A stretch of 54,633 nucleotides of DNA. It comes from Actinoplanes sp. TBRC 11911 (GTDB lineage: Bacteria > Actinomycetota > Actinomycetes > Mycobacteriales > Micromonosporaceae). A model generated the notes under the pieces. The model saw only the letters and a program-made list of their open reading frames with translations. It searched no databases and was not told where the DNA came from. Both the position numbers and the translations under genes were made by a program. Shown here one piece after another: positions 44,653 through 54,086 of the stretch (its first letter is position 1; the number at the start of each line of letters is the position of its first letter). The stretch is from positions 1 through 54,633 of the forward strand of contig NZ_JABBNC010000051.1 in the NCBI RefSeq assembly GCF_012933445.1. Reading direction: 5' to 3'.

Positions 44653-45634
44653 CCGTAGAACTTAACGCACTCGCTCGCCGGCGGGCCCACCAGCGCTCGG
44701 CGTAATGCGCGCCGATGAACGTGAGGCCCACGTACGCCCAGCCGACCAGCACATCCGCGATGTAGTGCTCGCCGGAGTACACCAAAGTGAAGGTCATCGC
44801 CAGCGGGTACAGCAGCAGGATCGGCCACCATCGCTTCCGGACCATCGGCAGGAAAAAGGCAACGGCCATCAGCGCGTACGCGGTATGGAGTGACGGCATC
44901 GCGGCGACCGGATTCGATTGGTCGGCCTGTAAGGCGTTCAGGGTGTTGCCGGCGCTGTGCAGGCCGATCGCGGTGAAGCCGTTCGACGAGATGCGGAAGA
45001 CCTGCTCGTGGAGGTAGCCGTCCTGCCACGCCAGCCACGGCGGGGCGGCCGGGTACAGGAAGTACGTGGCCAGGGCCGCGAGGCTCAGCGGAATCCACCG
45101 TCGCATGAACCGATAGGACAGTTGGCGGTTGCGCAGCCAGAGCACCACCGCGACGGTCGGCACCGTCAGGAAGTGCGAGATGTAGACAAAGGTGATCACC
45201 ACTTCCCACCACTGCACCTGGCCCGGGTGGTAGAGGTGCTGCTGCAGCCAGATGGTGGGAATGCGGCCGCCGGTGAGCCACCCGAACATGTCCTCGTCCG
45301 CGTGGATCATGAACGAGTAGTGCGCCGCGAACAGGTTGTCGGCCGCGCCCCGGGACACGTTGTAGAGGACCAGCAGCAGCACGACCGGTGACCAGTCGCG
45401 CAGGAACAGCAGGTGCTCCCGCCAGGGCACATAGTTGCGCCACGCGATGGTGGCCAGGAACAACCAGCCGAACGCGGTGAGCGGGTCGCTGGTCGGCACA
45501 CCGACCAGCGCCACGAAGATCACGAACGCGGCGGCCCAGATCAGCATCCCCACGATGCGCCGCCGTCGCCGGTTGATCGTGACCGGTTCGGCAGGCGTCT
45601 CGGGGGGTGTCTGAAGGGTCGTCACGGGCTCCAA
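44645..45634 (-). CDS. PAP2-family membrane phosphatase
   Basis: 329 residues. Six helices; phosphatase motifs AMPSLHTAYALMAVAFF (C2, about 246) and LVYSGEHYIADVLVGWAYVGL (C3, about 285) with the catalytic His pair; C1 is weak. The type resembles inositol phosphorylceramide/phosphatidylinositol-like synthases as well as lipid phosphatases, so substrate is open. Coupled to dapB and 2 bp after the M16 peptidase gene. Confidence 0.85.
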   Translation of the reverse strand: MEPVTTLQTPPETPAEPVTINRRRRRIVGMLIWAAAFVIFVALVGVPTSDPLTAFGWLFLATIAWRNYVPWREHLLFLRDWSPVVLLLVLYNVSRGAADNLFAAHYSFMIHADEDMFGWLTGGRIPTIWLQQHLYHPGQVQWWEVVITFVYISHFLTVPTVAVVLWLRNRQLSYRFMRRWIPLSLAALATYFLYPAAPPWLAWQDGYLHEQVFRISSNGFTAIGLHSAGNTLNALQADQSNPVAAMPSLHTAYALMAVAFFLPMVRKRWWPILLLYPLAMTFTLVYSGEHYIADVLVGWAYVGLTFIGAHYAERWWARRRASALSSTGD

Positions 45635-45636
45635 GG

Positions 45637-46932
45637 TTAACCGGCGGGGAAAGCGGTCTCGTCGAACGGCCCCACCACCGCGAGCGACATGCGCTGGGCC
45701 AGCAGGTCGGCGGCGACCGCGTTGACTTCCTCGGGGGTCACCGCGTCGACCCGGGCGAGCAGGTCGTCCACGGACATGAGTTCGCCGTACAGCAGCTCGG
45801 ATTTGGCGATCCGGCTCATCCGCGAGCCGGTGTCCTCCAGGCCGAGCACGTACGAGCCCTTGACCATGCCCTTGCCGCGGGCGATCTCCTCGGCGGTGAT
45901 CCCGGTCACCGCGACCCGGTCGAGCTCGGATCGGATGAGGTCGAGCACCTCCTCCACCTTGCCCGGCGCGCAGCCCGCGTAGACCCCGATGAGGCCCGCG
46001 TCGGCGTACTGGCTGGAGTAGGAGTAGACCGAGTAGGCCAGCCCGCGCTTCTCCCGGATCTCCTGGAAGAGGCGGCTGGACATGCCGCCGCCGAGCACGT
46101 TGTTCAGCACGCCGAGGGCGAACCGGCGGTCGTCGTTGCGGCCGATGCCGACCCCGCCGACGACGACGTGCGCCTGTTCGGTGTCGCGGTTGCGTACCAC
46201 CGTGTGCGGCTTCTGGGTGCGGACCCGCTTGGTCGCCTGGCGCAGGTCGGCCGGGTCCGCCGAGCCGGCGTCCAGCGCGCTGCCGGCCAGTGCCTTGCGC
46301 ACCAGCTTCACGACCGCCGCGTGTTGCAGATTCCCGGCCGCGGTGATCACGATGTTGGGCGGCGTGTACCGCTTGCGGTAGAACGAGTTGATCTGGCTCC
46401 GGGTCATCGGGGTGATCGATTCCTCGGTGCCCGAGATCAGCCGGCCCAGCGGGTGGTCACCGAAGATCGCCTCGGTGAAGACGTCGTGCACCTCGTCGCC
46501 GGGCTCGTCCTCGTGCATGGCGATCTCTTCGAGGATCACGCCACGCTCGGTCTCCACGTCGGCCGGCTGCAGCAGCGAGTCGGCCACCGCGTCGCAGAGG
46601 ACGTCCATCGCCAGCGGCAGGTCGGCGTCGAGTACCCGTGCGTAGTAGCACGTGTACTCCTTCGTCGTGAAGGCGTTGGTCTCCCCGCCGACCGCCTCGA
46701 TCTCCGCGGAGATCTGCATCGCGGTGCGTTTGTGGGTGCCCTTGAACAGCAGGTGCTCGAGGAAGTGGGAGGCACCGGACATGGCCGGGGTCTCGTCACG
46801 CGAGCCGATGCCGACCCACACACCCAGCGAGACGCTGCGGGTGGTCGGGATCTCCTCGGTGATGATGCGCAGGCCACTGGGCAGGACTGTGCGTCGCACG
46901 CCGTCCTGCAGGGCTTGGGTTCGGGCTTTCAT
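45637..46932 (-). CDS. M16-family zinc metallopeptidase
   Basis: 431 residues. Inverted zinc motif HxxEH as SHFLEHLLFKGTHKRTA (about 61-65), with the third ligand Glu in ERGVILEEIAMHEDEPGDEV. C-terminal inactive-type half completes the pitrilysin clam shell (GGGMSSRLFQEIREKRGLAYSVYSY). Conserved next to pnp in actinobacteria (often called PepR). Processes small peptides; partner unknown. Confidence 0.93.
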   Translation of the reverse strand: MKARTQALQDGVRRTVLPSGLRIITEEIPTTRSVSLGVWVGIGSRDETPAMSGASHFLEHLLFKGTHKRTAMQISAEIEAVGGETNAFTTKEYTCYYARVLDADLPLAMDVLCDAVADSLLQPADVETERGVILEEIAMHEDEPGDEVHDVFTEAIFGDHPLGRLISGTEESITPMTRSQINSFYRKRYTPPNIVITAAGNLQHAAVVKLVRKALAGSALDAGSADPADLRQATKRVRTQKPHTVVRNRDTEQAHVVVGGVGIGRNDDRRFALGVLNNVLGGGMSSRLFQEIREKRGLAYSVYSYSSQYADAGLIGVYAGCAPGKVEEVLDLIRSELDRVAVTGITAEEIARGKGMVKGSYVLGLEDTGSRMSRIAKSELLYGELMSVDDLLARVDAVTPEEVNAVAADLLAQRMSLAVVGPFDETAFPAG

Positions 46933-46968
46933 CCGGCCAACGGGGGGTGAGATGGGTGGATGGGACGA

Positions 46969-46996
46969 CGCGGGCCGGCCCGACGGCCGGCCCGCG
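46969..46996 (-). terminator. Hairpin after pnp
   Basis: Perfect 12-bp stem CGCGGGCCGGCC/GGCCGGCCCGCG with CGAC loop, 15 nt past the pnp stop. Confidence 0.8.
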
Positions 46997-47010
46997 GTTA
47001 CTTCGTGCTG

Positions 47011-49365
47011 TCAGTCGCGCGGCGCGCCGCGGTCCCCACCGCGGTCTCCACCGCGGTCGCCGCCACGGTCTCCGCTCGGGCGGGAGCGGCGACGACGGGG
47101 CTCGCCGCCACGGTCGCCACCACGGTCCTCGCGCGGCGGGCGGGAGCCACCCTCGGCGGACTCGGCCGCGGCTGGGGCCTCCTCGCCCTCGGGGCGGACC
47201 TTGTCCAGGTAGATCTTGCCGCGCTGGTCGATGTCCGCGATCGACACCTCGACCTTGTCGCCGACGTTCAGGTAGTCCTCGACCTTGTCGACCCGCTTGC
47301 CGTCGCCCACCTTGGAGATGTGCAGCAGGCCGTCGCGGCCGGGCAGCAGCGAGATGAACGCGCCGAACGCGGCCGTCTTCACCACCGTGCCGAGGAACTT
47401 GTCGCCGACCTTCGGCAGCGTCGGGTTGGCGATCGAGTTGATCCGCTCGACCGCGGCCTCGGCCGACGGGCCGTTGGTCGCGCCGACGTAGATCGTGCCG
47501 TCGTCCTCGATCGAGATGTCGGCGCCGGTCTCGTCTTGGATCGCGTTGATCGTCTGGCCCTTGGGGCCGATCACCATGCCGATCTTGTCGACCGGGATCT
47601 TCACGGTGGTGACCCGCGGGGCGTACTCGCTCATCGCGGCCGGAGCAGCGATCGCCGCCTCCATCACGCCGAGTATGGTCGTACGGGCCTCACGAGCCTG
47701 CTGCAGCGCGCCGGCCAGCACGTCCGACGGGATGCCGTCGAGCTTGGTGTCCAGCTGCAGGGCGGTGACGAACTCGCTGGTGCCGGCGACCTTGAAGTCC
47801 ATGTCGCCGAACGCGTCCTCGGCACCCAGGATGTCGGTCAGCGCGACGTACTGCGTCTTGCCGTCGACCTCGTCCGAGATCAGGCCCATCGCGATGCCGG
47901 CCACCGGAGCCTTCAGCGGCACACCGGCGGAGAGCAGCGACAGCGTCGAGGCGCAGACCGAGCCCATCGACGTGGACCCGTTGGACCCGAGAGCCTCGGA
48001 CACCTGACGGATGGCGTACGGGAATTCCTCGCGCGACGGAAGCACCGGGACCAGCGCGCGCTCGGCGAGAGCACCGTGACCGATCTCGCGGCGCTTCGGC
48101 GAACCGACCCGGCCGGTCTCACCGGTCGAGTACGGCGGGAAGTTGTAGTTGTGCATGTAGCGCTTGGACTTCTCCGGGGAGAGGGTGTCCAGCGCCTGCT
48201 CCATGCGCAGCATGTTCAGCGTGCTCACGCCCAGGATCTGGGTCTCGCCACGCTCGAACAGCGCCGAGCCGTGCACCCGCGGGAGCACGCCGACCTGCGC
48301 GGTCAGCGGGCGGATGTCGCGCGGGCCGCGGCCGTCGATGCGGACCTGCTCGCGCAGCACCCGCTGGCGCACCTCGGTCTTGGTGACCGACCGGAAGGCG
48401 GCGCTGATCTCCTTCTCGCGACCCTCGAAGCGCTCGTCGAGCAGCTCGTGGGCCTTCGCCTTGATCAGGTCGAGGGACTCCTCGCGCTCCTGCTTGCCGG
48501 CGATCTTCAGAGCCTCGGCGGTCTCGTCGCGGACGGCCTCGCTGACGGCGGAGTAGACGTCGTCCTGGTAGTCGAGGAAGACCGGGAACTCGACGCCCGG
48601 CTTCGAGGCGACCTCGGCCAGCTCGCCCTGCGCGCGGCAGAGCTCGCGGATGGCCGGCTTGGCAGCCTCCAGGCCACCGGCGACGATCTCCTCGGTCGGC
48701 GCGGTGGCGCCGGCGGCGATCAGCTTGACCGCGTTCGGGGTGGCCTCCGCCTCGACCATCATGATCGCGACGTCGCCGTCCTCCAGGACGCGACCGGCGA
48801 CCACCATGTCGAAGGTGGCGCGCTCGAGCTCCTCGATGGTCGGGAACGCGACCCACTGGTCGTCGACGCGGGCGACCCGGGTCGAGCCGATCGGGCCGCT
48901 GAACGGCAGACCGGAGAGCTGGGTGGACATCGACGCGGCGTTCATCGCGACCACGTCGTACGGGTGGGCCGGGTCGAGCGCGAGGACGGTCTCGACGACC
49001 TGGACCTCGTTGCGCAGGCCCTTGGTGAACGACGGGCGCAGCGGCCGGTCGATCAGTCGGCAGGTGAGGATGGCGTCCTCGCTGGGACGGCCCTCGCGGC
49101 GGAAGAACGAGCCGGGGATGCGGCCCGCGGCGTACATCCGCTCCTCGACGTCGACGGTCAGCGGGAAGAAGTCGAAGTGCTCCTTCGGCTGCTTGCTGGC
49201 CGTGGTCGCGGACAGGACGACGGTCTCGCCGAGCTGGACGATCGCGGAGCCGGCGGCCTGCTTGGCCAGCCGTCCGGTGGAGAAAGTGATCTCGCGGGTG
49301 CCGAATGAACCGTTGTCGATGACGGCGGTGCGCGATTCGGTGCCGAGAGCGTTCTGCTCTGTCAT
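47011..49365 (-). CDS. pnp: Polyribonucleotide nucleotidyltransferase
   Basis: 784 residues from ATG 49365 (MTEQNALGTESRTAVIDNGSFG), GGAG 12 nt upstream. Two RNase PH domains (GSFGTREITFSTGRLAKQA; second from about 345, with RREIGHGALAERALVPVLP and GSVCASTLSLLSAGVPLKAPVAGIAMGL), KH domain (VGPKGQTINAIQDETGADISIEDDG), S1 domain (GTVVKTAAFGAFISLLPGRDGLLHISKV). Then a C-terminal Arg/Gly-rich tail with GGDRGGDRGGDRG repeats, a likely RNA-binding disordered extension seen in actinobacterial PNPases. 3'-5' phosphorolytic exonuclease. Confidence 0.97.
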   Translation of the reverse strand: MTEQNALGTESRTAVIDNGSFGTREITFSTGRLAKQAAGSAIVQLGETVVLSATTASKQPKEHFDFFPLTVDVEERMYAAGRIPGSFFRREGRPSEDAILTCRLIDRPLRPSFTKGLRNEVQVVETVLALDPAHPYDVVAMNAASMSTQLSGLPFSGPIGSTRVARVDDQWVAFPTIEELERATFDMVVAGRVLEDGDVAIMMVEAEATPNAVKLIAAGATAPTEEIVAGGLEAAKPAIRELCRAQGELAEVASKPGVEFPVFLDYQDDVYSAVSEAVRDETAEALKIAGKQEREESLDLIKAKAHELLDERFEGREKEISAAFRSVTKTEVRQRVLREQVRIDGRGPRDIRPLTAQVGVLPRVHGSALFERGETQILGVSTLNMLRMEQALDTLSPEKSKRYMHNYNFPPYSTGETGRVGSPKRREIGHGALAERALVPVLPSREEFPYAIRQVSEALGSNGSTSMGSVCASTLSLLSAGVPLKAPVAGIAMGLISDEVDGKTQYVALTDILGAEDAFGDMDFKVAGTSEFVTALQLDTKLDGIPSDVLAGALQQAREARTTILGVMEAAIAAPAAMSEYAPRVTTVKIPVDKIGMVIGPKGQTINAIQDETGADISIEDDGTIYVGATNGPSAEAAVERINSIANPTLPKVGDKFLGTVVKTAAFGAFISLLPGRDGLLHISKVGDGKRVDKVEDYLNVGDKVEVSIADIDQRGKIYLDKVRPEGEEAPAAAESAEGGSRPPREDRGGDRGGEPRRRRSRPSGDRGGDRGGDRGGDRGAPRD

Positions 49366-49530
49366 GTGAGTGTGGAACTCCTTCGTCGAGGACCCGGCGG
49401 TCTGCTCAGGTTTGCCGGTCTTCGATCGAAGTGCCCGAGAGGATTGCTCGGGAACCACTACCGAGGACCGGTGCTTTCTGCGAGAGCCGCGCGGGTCCGT
49501 GGGGTAACTGTGCCGCCCTTGATGAGCGGC

Positions 49531-49558
49531 GGGGGAGCGGCTGTCAGGCCACTCCCCC
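49531..49558 (-). terminator. Hairpin between rpsO and pnp
   Basis: GGGGGAG/CTCCCCC stem extended by GGC/GCC after one mismatch, 6 nt past the rpsO stop. Likely an attenuating terminator in the rpsO-pnp intergenic region (199 bp), which otherwise holds only weak hairpins. Confidence 0.7.
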
Positions 49559-49564
49559 GTCAGG

Positions 49565-49834
49565 TCATCGGCGCAGGCCGAGCCGCTCGATGAGCGACCG
49601 GTAACGCTGGATGTCCTTCTTCTGCACGTAGTTGAGCAAGCGGCGGCGACGGCCGACCAGCAGAAGCAGACCACGCCGGCTGTGGTGGTCGTGCTTGTGC
49701 ACCTTCAGGTGCTCGGTCAGGTCGGCGATCCGCTTGGTGAGCATCGCGACCTGGACCTCGGGCGACCCGGTGTCGCTGTCCTTCGCCTTGTACTCGTCGA
49801 TGATCTTGTGCTTGGTCTCTTGATCGAGCGCCAT
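49565..49834 (-). CDS. rpsO: 30S ribosomal protein S15
   Basis: 89 residues, the family's usual size, ATG 49834. DTGSPEVQVAMLTKRIADLTEHLKVHKHDHHSRRGLLLLVGRRRRLLNYV is the S15 signature region. Binds 16S rRNA helix junctions early in assembly. In front of pnp, the classic order. Confidence 0.98.
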   Translation of the reverse strand: MALDQETKHKIIDEYKAKDSDTGSPEVQVAMLTKRIADLTEHLKVHKHDHHSRRGLLLLVGRRRRLLNYVQKKDIQRYRSLIERLGLRR

Positions 49835-49964
49835 GTTCTCCGTAATTCTGTGTTGCCGATTGCAACGGTTTCCGCACCCGCGGCGTCGGGCAGGCACGCG
49901 GAACCGGTCTGGGTTTGATTAACACCAGTGGTTAGTCCAACTGCATGTCAACCCTACCAGGCGG

Positions 49965-50906
49965 TTACTGCAGCATCACGCGGGTCTGTTCCACGTCTTC
50001 CCGGATCTGGGCGACAAGGGCCTCTATGCCGTCATATGTCCGCATCTCGCGCAAATGCCCCACGAAGTCCAGAGCGATCCGTTCGCCATAAAGATCACCA
50101 GCGAAGTCCAGCACGTACGCCTCGACCCGGCGCTCTCGTCCGGAAAAAGTGGGATTTGTGCCGATCGACACGCTCGCGGGCCATCGACCGGCGTTCTCCC
50201 CGCCCCGGATCAGCCAGCACGCGTACACGCCGTCGGCCGGCACCGCGGCGTAGCGGTGGACCATCAGGTTGGCCGTGGGGAAGCCCAGCTCGCGCCCGCG
50301 CTGGTCGCCGCGGACCACCACGCCGGCCAGCCGATGCGGCCGGCCGAGTGCCGAGGCGGCGGCGCGCACGTCACCGGCGTCCACACAACTGCGGATGTAC
50401 GTCGAGGAGAAGACCACTCCGTCGTCTCCGTCGTCGGAGACCAGCGGCGCCTCCTCGACCGTGAACCCGAACTGGCGTCCCAGACGCTCGAGCAGGGCCA
50501 CGTCGCCGGCCGCCTTGTGCCCGAAGCGGAAGTTGTCGCCCACCACCACGGCCGCCGCGTGCAGGGCGCCGACCAGCACGTCGTGCACGAAGTTGTCCGG
50601 GCTCTTGTGCGAGAACTCGGGCGTGAACGGGATGACGCACAGCGCGTCCACCCCGAGCTGCTCGATCAACTCGGCCTTGCGCACCGGTTCGGTCAGCACG
50701 GCCGGGTGCGAACCGGGCCGGACCACCTCCGACGGATGCGGGTCGAACGTGATCACCACCGACTGAAGGCCCAGGTCACGCGCGCGTTTCACGGTGTGCC
50801 CGATGATCGCTTGATGCCCTCGGTGCACCCCGTCGAAAACGCCGATCGTCACCACCGACCGGCCCCACCCACCGGGCACCGCCTCGTATCCCCGCCAACG
50901 CTGCAT
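49965..50906 (-). CDS. ribF: Bifunctional riboflavin kinase/FAD synthetase
   Basis: 313 residues, ATG 50906 (MQRWRGYEAVPGGWGRSVVTIGVFDGVHRGHQ); an upstream in-frame start would overlap the divergent kinase promoter. FAD synthetase domain: FDGVHRGHQ nucleotidyl-transfer motif, TFDPHPSEV, SSTYIRS. Riboflavin kinase domain: ELGFPTANLMVH, PADGVYACW, SIGTNPTF. Makes FMN and FAD. Followed by rpsO. Confidence 0.96.
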   Translation of the reverse strand: MQRWRGYEAVPGGWGRSVVTIGVFDGVHRGHQAIIGHTVKRARDLGLQSVVITFDPHPSEVVRPGSHPAVLTEPVRKAELIEQLGVDALCVIPFTPEFSHKSPDNFVHDVLVGALHAAAVVVGDNFRFGHKAAGDVALLERLGRQFGFTVEEAPLVSDDGDDGVVFSSTYIRSCVDAGDVRAAASALGRPHRLAGVVVRGDQRGRELGFPTANLMVHRYAAVPADGVYACWLIRGGENAGRWPASVSIGTNPTFSGRERRVEAYVLDFAGDLYGERIALDFVGHLREMRTYDGIEALVAQIREDVEQTRVMLQ

Positions 50907-50961
50907 CTCAATAGCGTATCGGCCCGCTGTCATAGACCAAATTGGTACGATTGGCACCGAT

Positions 50962-53604
50962 ATGCGCAACGAGTGGAGTGTCCACGTCCTGCTCGCGGCG
51001 GAGCTGACCTTCGCGGTGCTCTTCGTTCGCGCTCTCCGTGGCTATCTGCACCGGCGCGACCCCCTGCAGCGCGACGTGCTGCTGGTCTTCCTGCCCTGCA
51101 CGCTGGTCTTCGGCGTGGACGTGGTGCGGCGGCTCAGCGGCGGCCTGCCGATCTGGATCGGGATCACCGCCACGGCCGTGCTGCTCGCCCAGCCATACCT
51201 GACCGTGCGCCTGGCCGGCCGCCTCCGCGAGGTCCCGCGCTGGCTGGACCGCACCATGCTGGTGGCCTACGTGGCGATCGCGCTGCCCATCGTGATCGCG
51301 CCGCGCCCGCTCGCCCCCACCCAGCTCAGCGCCATGGTCATCGCGTACTTCAGCAGCGAGATCATCGCCGCGGGCCTGCTCTTCGACAAGGCCCGGCGGC
51401 GGGCGGGTGCGAACCGGGCCCGGCTCATGACCGCGGCCGGCGCCACCCTCACCTTCGGCCTGGTGATCGTTTTCATCGGCCTCGGCGCGATGCCCGGCGC
51501 CAACCCGGTGCTGCAGACGATCAGCCGGGTGCTGGCGCTGGCCAGCGGGCTCGGCTACCTGGTCGCGTTCCTGCCGCCGCGGCCGCTGCGCCGGATGTTC
51601 GCGGCCACCGCCGCCCAGGAGATCACCGAACGACTGCTGCGGGCCCGGGCCGACTCGCCGGAGCAGGTCTGGCAGACGTACGCGGAGATCATGCGCGCGC
51701 AGACCGGGGCGGACGCGGTGGCGGTGCTGATGCCGCACGCGGACGGGGTGCTGGCCCGGACCGCGTACGCCGGGCCGCCGGCGCCGACCCCGTCGGAGCT
51801 CACCGCGGACGATCTGACGGCGCTGATCCGTGCCGGGCGGCCGGCCCGCCTGCGCGAAGGCGATCCCAGCCTGGTTTCGCATTACGGCGACGATCTAGGC
51901 GAGGATTTCGTCACCGTGCTGAGCATGCCGGTGCCGCCGGACACCGAGGGCGCGGTGCTGTTGTTCAACCGGCACCGCACGCTGTTCAGCGACGACGATC
52001 TCCGGCTGCTGGCGGCGCTCGGCGGCCAGGCCGCGATCCTGGCCGAGCGGCAGGCGGTGGCGCGAGAGTTGAGCGCGTCGGTGGCGGCGCTGACCCAGGC
52101 TAGTCAGGCCAAAACCGCATTTTTGGCGAATATGAGCCACGAACTACGCACGCCGCTGAACGCGATCATCGGCTTCAGCGACCTGATGCGAATGGAGGAA
52201 CCGGACGGCGACCGCCGCCGCGTCCCGGCCGAGTGGGTCGAACACATCCACACCAGCGGCCGCCACCTGCTCGGCCTGATCAACGACATCCTGGACCTGG
52301 CGAAGATCGAGGCGGGCCGGCTGGACCTGCGCCCGGCGCCGCTGCGGGTGGACACGGCGGTGCAGGAGCTGCTGACGGGTTTGTCGCCGCTGTTCAGCAC
52401 GAACCGGCTGACCGTGGTCACCGACCTGCCTCCGGTGACGGCCCACGCCGACCGGGTGCGCTTCCGCCAGATCGTCGAGAACCTGCTCTCCAACGCCATC
52501 AAGTTCACCCCCGAGGGCGGCACGATCACGGTGACCGCGGGCGCCGCGCCGACCGCCCCTGATGACTCCGCTCCCGGCGCCGCCTTCGGGACCGCGGCCG
52601 CTCCCGCTCCCCTCACCACGCCGTCGCACTCCCCGGCCGCACCGCACGCCGCCCCCGAGCCGCACGCCACGGCGTCGCCGCACGCCACCGCCTCGCCACA
52701 CGCCACCGCCTCGCCGCACGCCACCGCCTCGCCACACGCCACCGCCTCGCCGCACGCCACGCCCGACCCCCATGCCACGCCCGACCCCCATGCCACCCCG
52801 TCGCCGCACGCCGCGTCCCAGCCCCACGGCGCCCTTGCACCCGCTGCGTCCACCTCGCCCGAGCCGCACGCTTCCCTTTCACACACCGCGCCCACGACGC
52901 CCCAGGCGGAGGCCTCCCCTCCACTCGCCACGCCCACCACCCCCCAGCCGCACACCTCCCCTCCACGCCCCGCGCCCACCACGCCGGAGCCGCACACCTC
53001 CCCTCCGCACAGCGCGTCCACCACGCCGGAGCCGCACACCTCCCCTCCGCACACCGCGCCCACCACGCCGGAGCCGCACACCTCCCCTCCGCACACCGCG
53101 CTAGCTACGCCCGAGCCGGATGTTCTCCCTCGGCACACCGCGCCCACGCCCCAGACGCACGATCTCCTTCCCGCCATCGCACCCCACTCGGACATTTCCG
53201 ATATATACGTCACGGTGCGCGATACCGGTGTGGGGATCTCGGTGGCCGATCAGGAGCGGGTGTTCGAAGAGTTTCAGCAGGTGGGTGACCGCGAGCGCCA
53301 GCGCGCCGGCACCGGTCTCGGGCTGGCCCTGACCAAGCGCCTGGTCGAGGCACACGGCGGCGTGATCACGCTGGTCTCGGCGCCCGGCCAGGGAAGCACC
53401 TTCACCGTGCATTTCCCCGCCGCCCCCGATTCGCCCGAACAGCAGCGTGCGGACGGCCTCCGAGCCGGCTCCAGCGACGCGACCGCCGCCACCACCCGAT
53501 CGGCGCGGTCCGGTCTCGCCTCCCGGACCGGGCCCGGTTCCGACTCCGCGCGCCCGGACTCCCAGCCGGCCACGTCGGGGGCTTCCCGGAAGGACGCGCC
53601 ATGA
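50962..53604 (+). CDS. Membrane sensor histidine kinase with a His/Pro repeat insert in its ATPase domain
   Basis: 880 residues, ATG 50962. About seven N-terminal helices to 210, a GAF-like domain (about 220-370), HisKA H-box MSHELRTPLNAIIGF with phospho-acceptor His about 393, N-box IVENLLSNAIKFTPEGG (Asn about 507). The ATPase domain is then interrupted from about residue 531 to 743, and resumes with IYVTVRDTGVGIS (Asp about 754) and GTGLGLALTKRLVEAHGG (G2, about 783). The insert is of PHATAS and PEPHTSPPHTAPTT repeats with about two dozen His. All catalytic boxes are otherwise intact. The C-terminal tail (about 830-880) is Ser/Ala/Arg-rich. Overlaps the response regulator gene by 4 nt. The insert lies in the loop before the G1 box, a surface position that may tolerate length. 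Confidence 0.93.
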   Translation: MRNEWSVHVLLAAELTFAVLFVRALRGYLHRRDPLQRDVLLVFLPCTLVFGVDVVRRLSGGLPIWIGITATAVLLAQPYLTVRLAGRLREVPRWLDRTMLVAYVAIALPIVIAPRPLAPTQLSAMVIAYFSSEIIAAGLLFDKARRRAGANRARLMTAAGATLTFGLVIVFIGLGAMPGANPVLQTISRVLALASGLGYLVAFLPPRPLRRMFAATAAQEITERLLRARADSPEQVWQTYAEIMRAQTGADAVAVLMPHADGVLARTAYAGPPAPTPSELTADDLTALIRAGRPARLREGDPSLVSHYGDDLGEDFVTVLSMPVPPDTEGAVLLFNRHRTLFSDDDLRLLAALGGQAAILAERQAVARELSASVAALTQASQAKTAFLANMSHELRTPLNAIIGFSDLMRMEEPDGDRRRVPAEWVEHIHTSGRHLLGLINDILDLAKIEAGRLDLRPAPLRVDTAVQELLTGLSPLFSTNRLTVVTDLPPVTAHADRVRFRQIVENLLSNAIKFTPEGGTITVTAGAAPTAPDDSAPGAAFGTAAAPAPLTTPSHSPAAPHAAPEPHATASPHATASPHATASPHATASPHATASPHATPDPHATPDPHATPSPHAASQPHGALAPAASTSPEPHASLSHTAPTTPQAEASPPLATPTTPQPHTSPPRPAPTTPEPHTSPPHSASTTPEPHTSPPHTAPTTPEPHTSPPHTALATPEPDVLPRHTAPTPQTHDLLPAIAPHSDISDIYVTVRDTGVGISVADQERVFEEFQQVGDRERQRAGTGLGLALTKRLVEAHGGVITLVSAPGQGSTFTVHFPAAPDSPEQQRADGLRAGSSDATAATTRSARSGLASRTGPGSDSARPDSQPATSGASRKDAP
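52663..53146 (+). repeat. 18-bp and 42-bp tandem repeats inside the kinase gene
   Basis: 18-bp units CACGCCACCGCCTCGCCA (PHATAS) repeat from 52663 in exact register for nine or ten copies, the last ones changed. A second family of 42-bp units (ACGCCGGAGCCGCAC start at 52981, 53023, 53065) follows with decayed copies either side. All are multiples of three and keep the frame. Confidence 0.85.
53191..53200 (+). repeat. GACATTTCCG word, site 4 (end of kinase insert)
   Basis: Exact 10-mer encoding part of SDISDIY at the precise return from the repeat insert to the conserved kinase sequence. Confidence 0.7.
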
Positions 53605-53990
53605 GCCGGATCCTGCTGGTCGAGGACGAGCCGCTCAACCGCACGCTGGTCAAGGCCGTCCTCACGCGAGCCGACAGCCCCGAGGTCCGCGAGGCGCAGG
53701 TGCTCGACGCGCCGACCCTCGCCGTCGCCCGCGACTACCTCAGCGCCGGCGACATCGACCTGGTCCTGCTCGACATGAACCTGCCCGACGGCAACGGCCT
53801 CGACCTCGCCCGCGAACTGGCCGCCGACCACGGCCGCCCCCGCCCCGCCGTGGTCGCGGTGACCGCGAGCGTGCTGCCGCAGGACCGGACCGCCGCCCTC
53901 GACGCCGGCTGCGACGGCTTCCTCGACAAGCCCTACGCCGCAGCCGAGCTGGTCGCGACCGTCGCCCGCTACCTAGGCGGCGCGGGCTAG
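53601..53990 (+). CDS. Single-domain response regulator
   Basis: 129 residues, ATG 53601 overlapping the kinase stop (ATGA). Receiver domain: LLVEDE (acidic pair, 5-11), DLVLLDMNLPDGNG with phospho-acceptor Asp about 57, VVAVTAS (Thr), FLDKPYA (Lys). No output domain. Resembles DivK/CheY-type adaptors, so it may pass the phosphate to another protein. Translationally coupled partner of the kinase. Confidence 0.93.
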   Translation: MSRILLVEDEPLNRTLVKAVLTRADSPEVREAQVLDAPTLAVARDYLSAGDIDLVLLDMNLPDGNGLDLARELAADHGRPRPAVVAVTASVLPQDRTAALDAGCDGFLDKPYAAAELVATVARYLGGAG

Positions 53991-54000
53991 CGACCGCGGA

Positions 54001-54024
54001 GATCGCCACGGTCGCGCGGCGATC
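54001..54024 (+). terminator. Possible hairpin after the response regulator
   Basis: GATCGCC/GGCGATC stem with 10-nt loop, 10 nt past the stop. An alternative stem CGACCG/CGGTCG (53991-53996 with 54009-54014) competes with it. Confidence 0.35.
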
Positions 54025-54086
54025 CCTGTGAAGGGAGCGCGTTTCCCGCTCTGTGGACATCGCGGCCCACATCATGGACTTTCTGC

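Noticed and set aside
52104..53213. Antisense open frame across the kinase repeats with Val/Gly/Cys-rich repeats
   Set aside because: It mirrors the tandem repeats of the kinase gene; the sense strand has the conserved kinase boxes on both sides.
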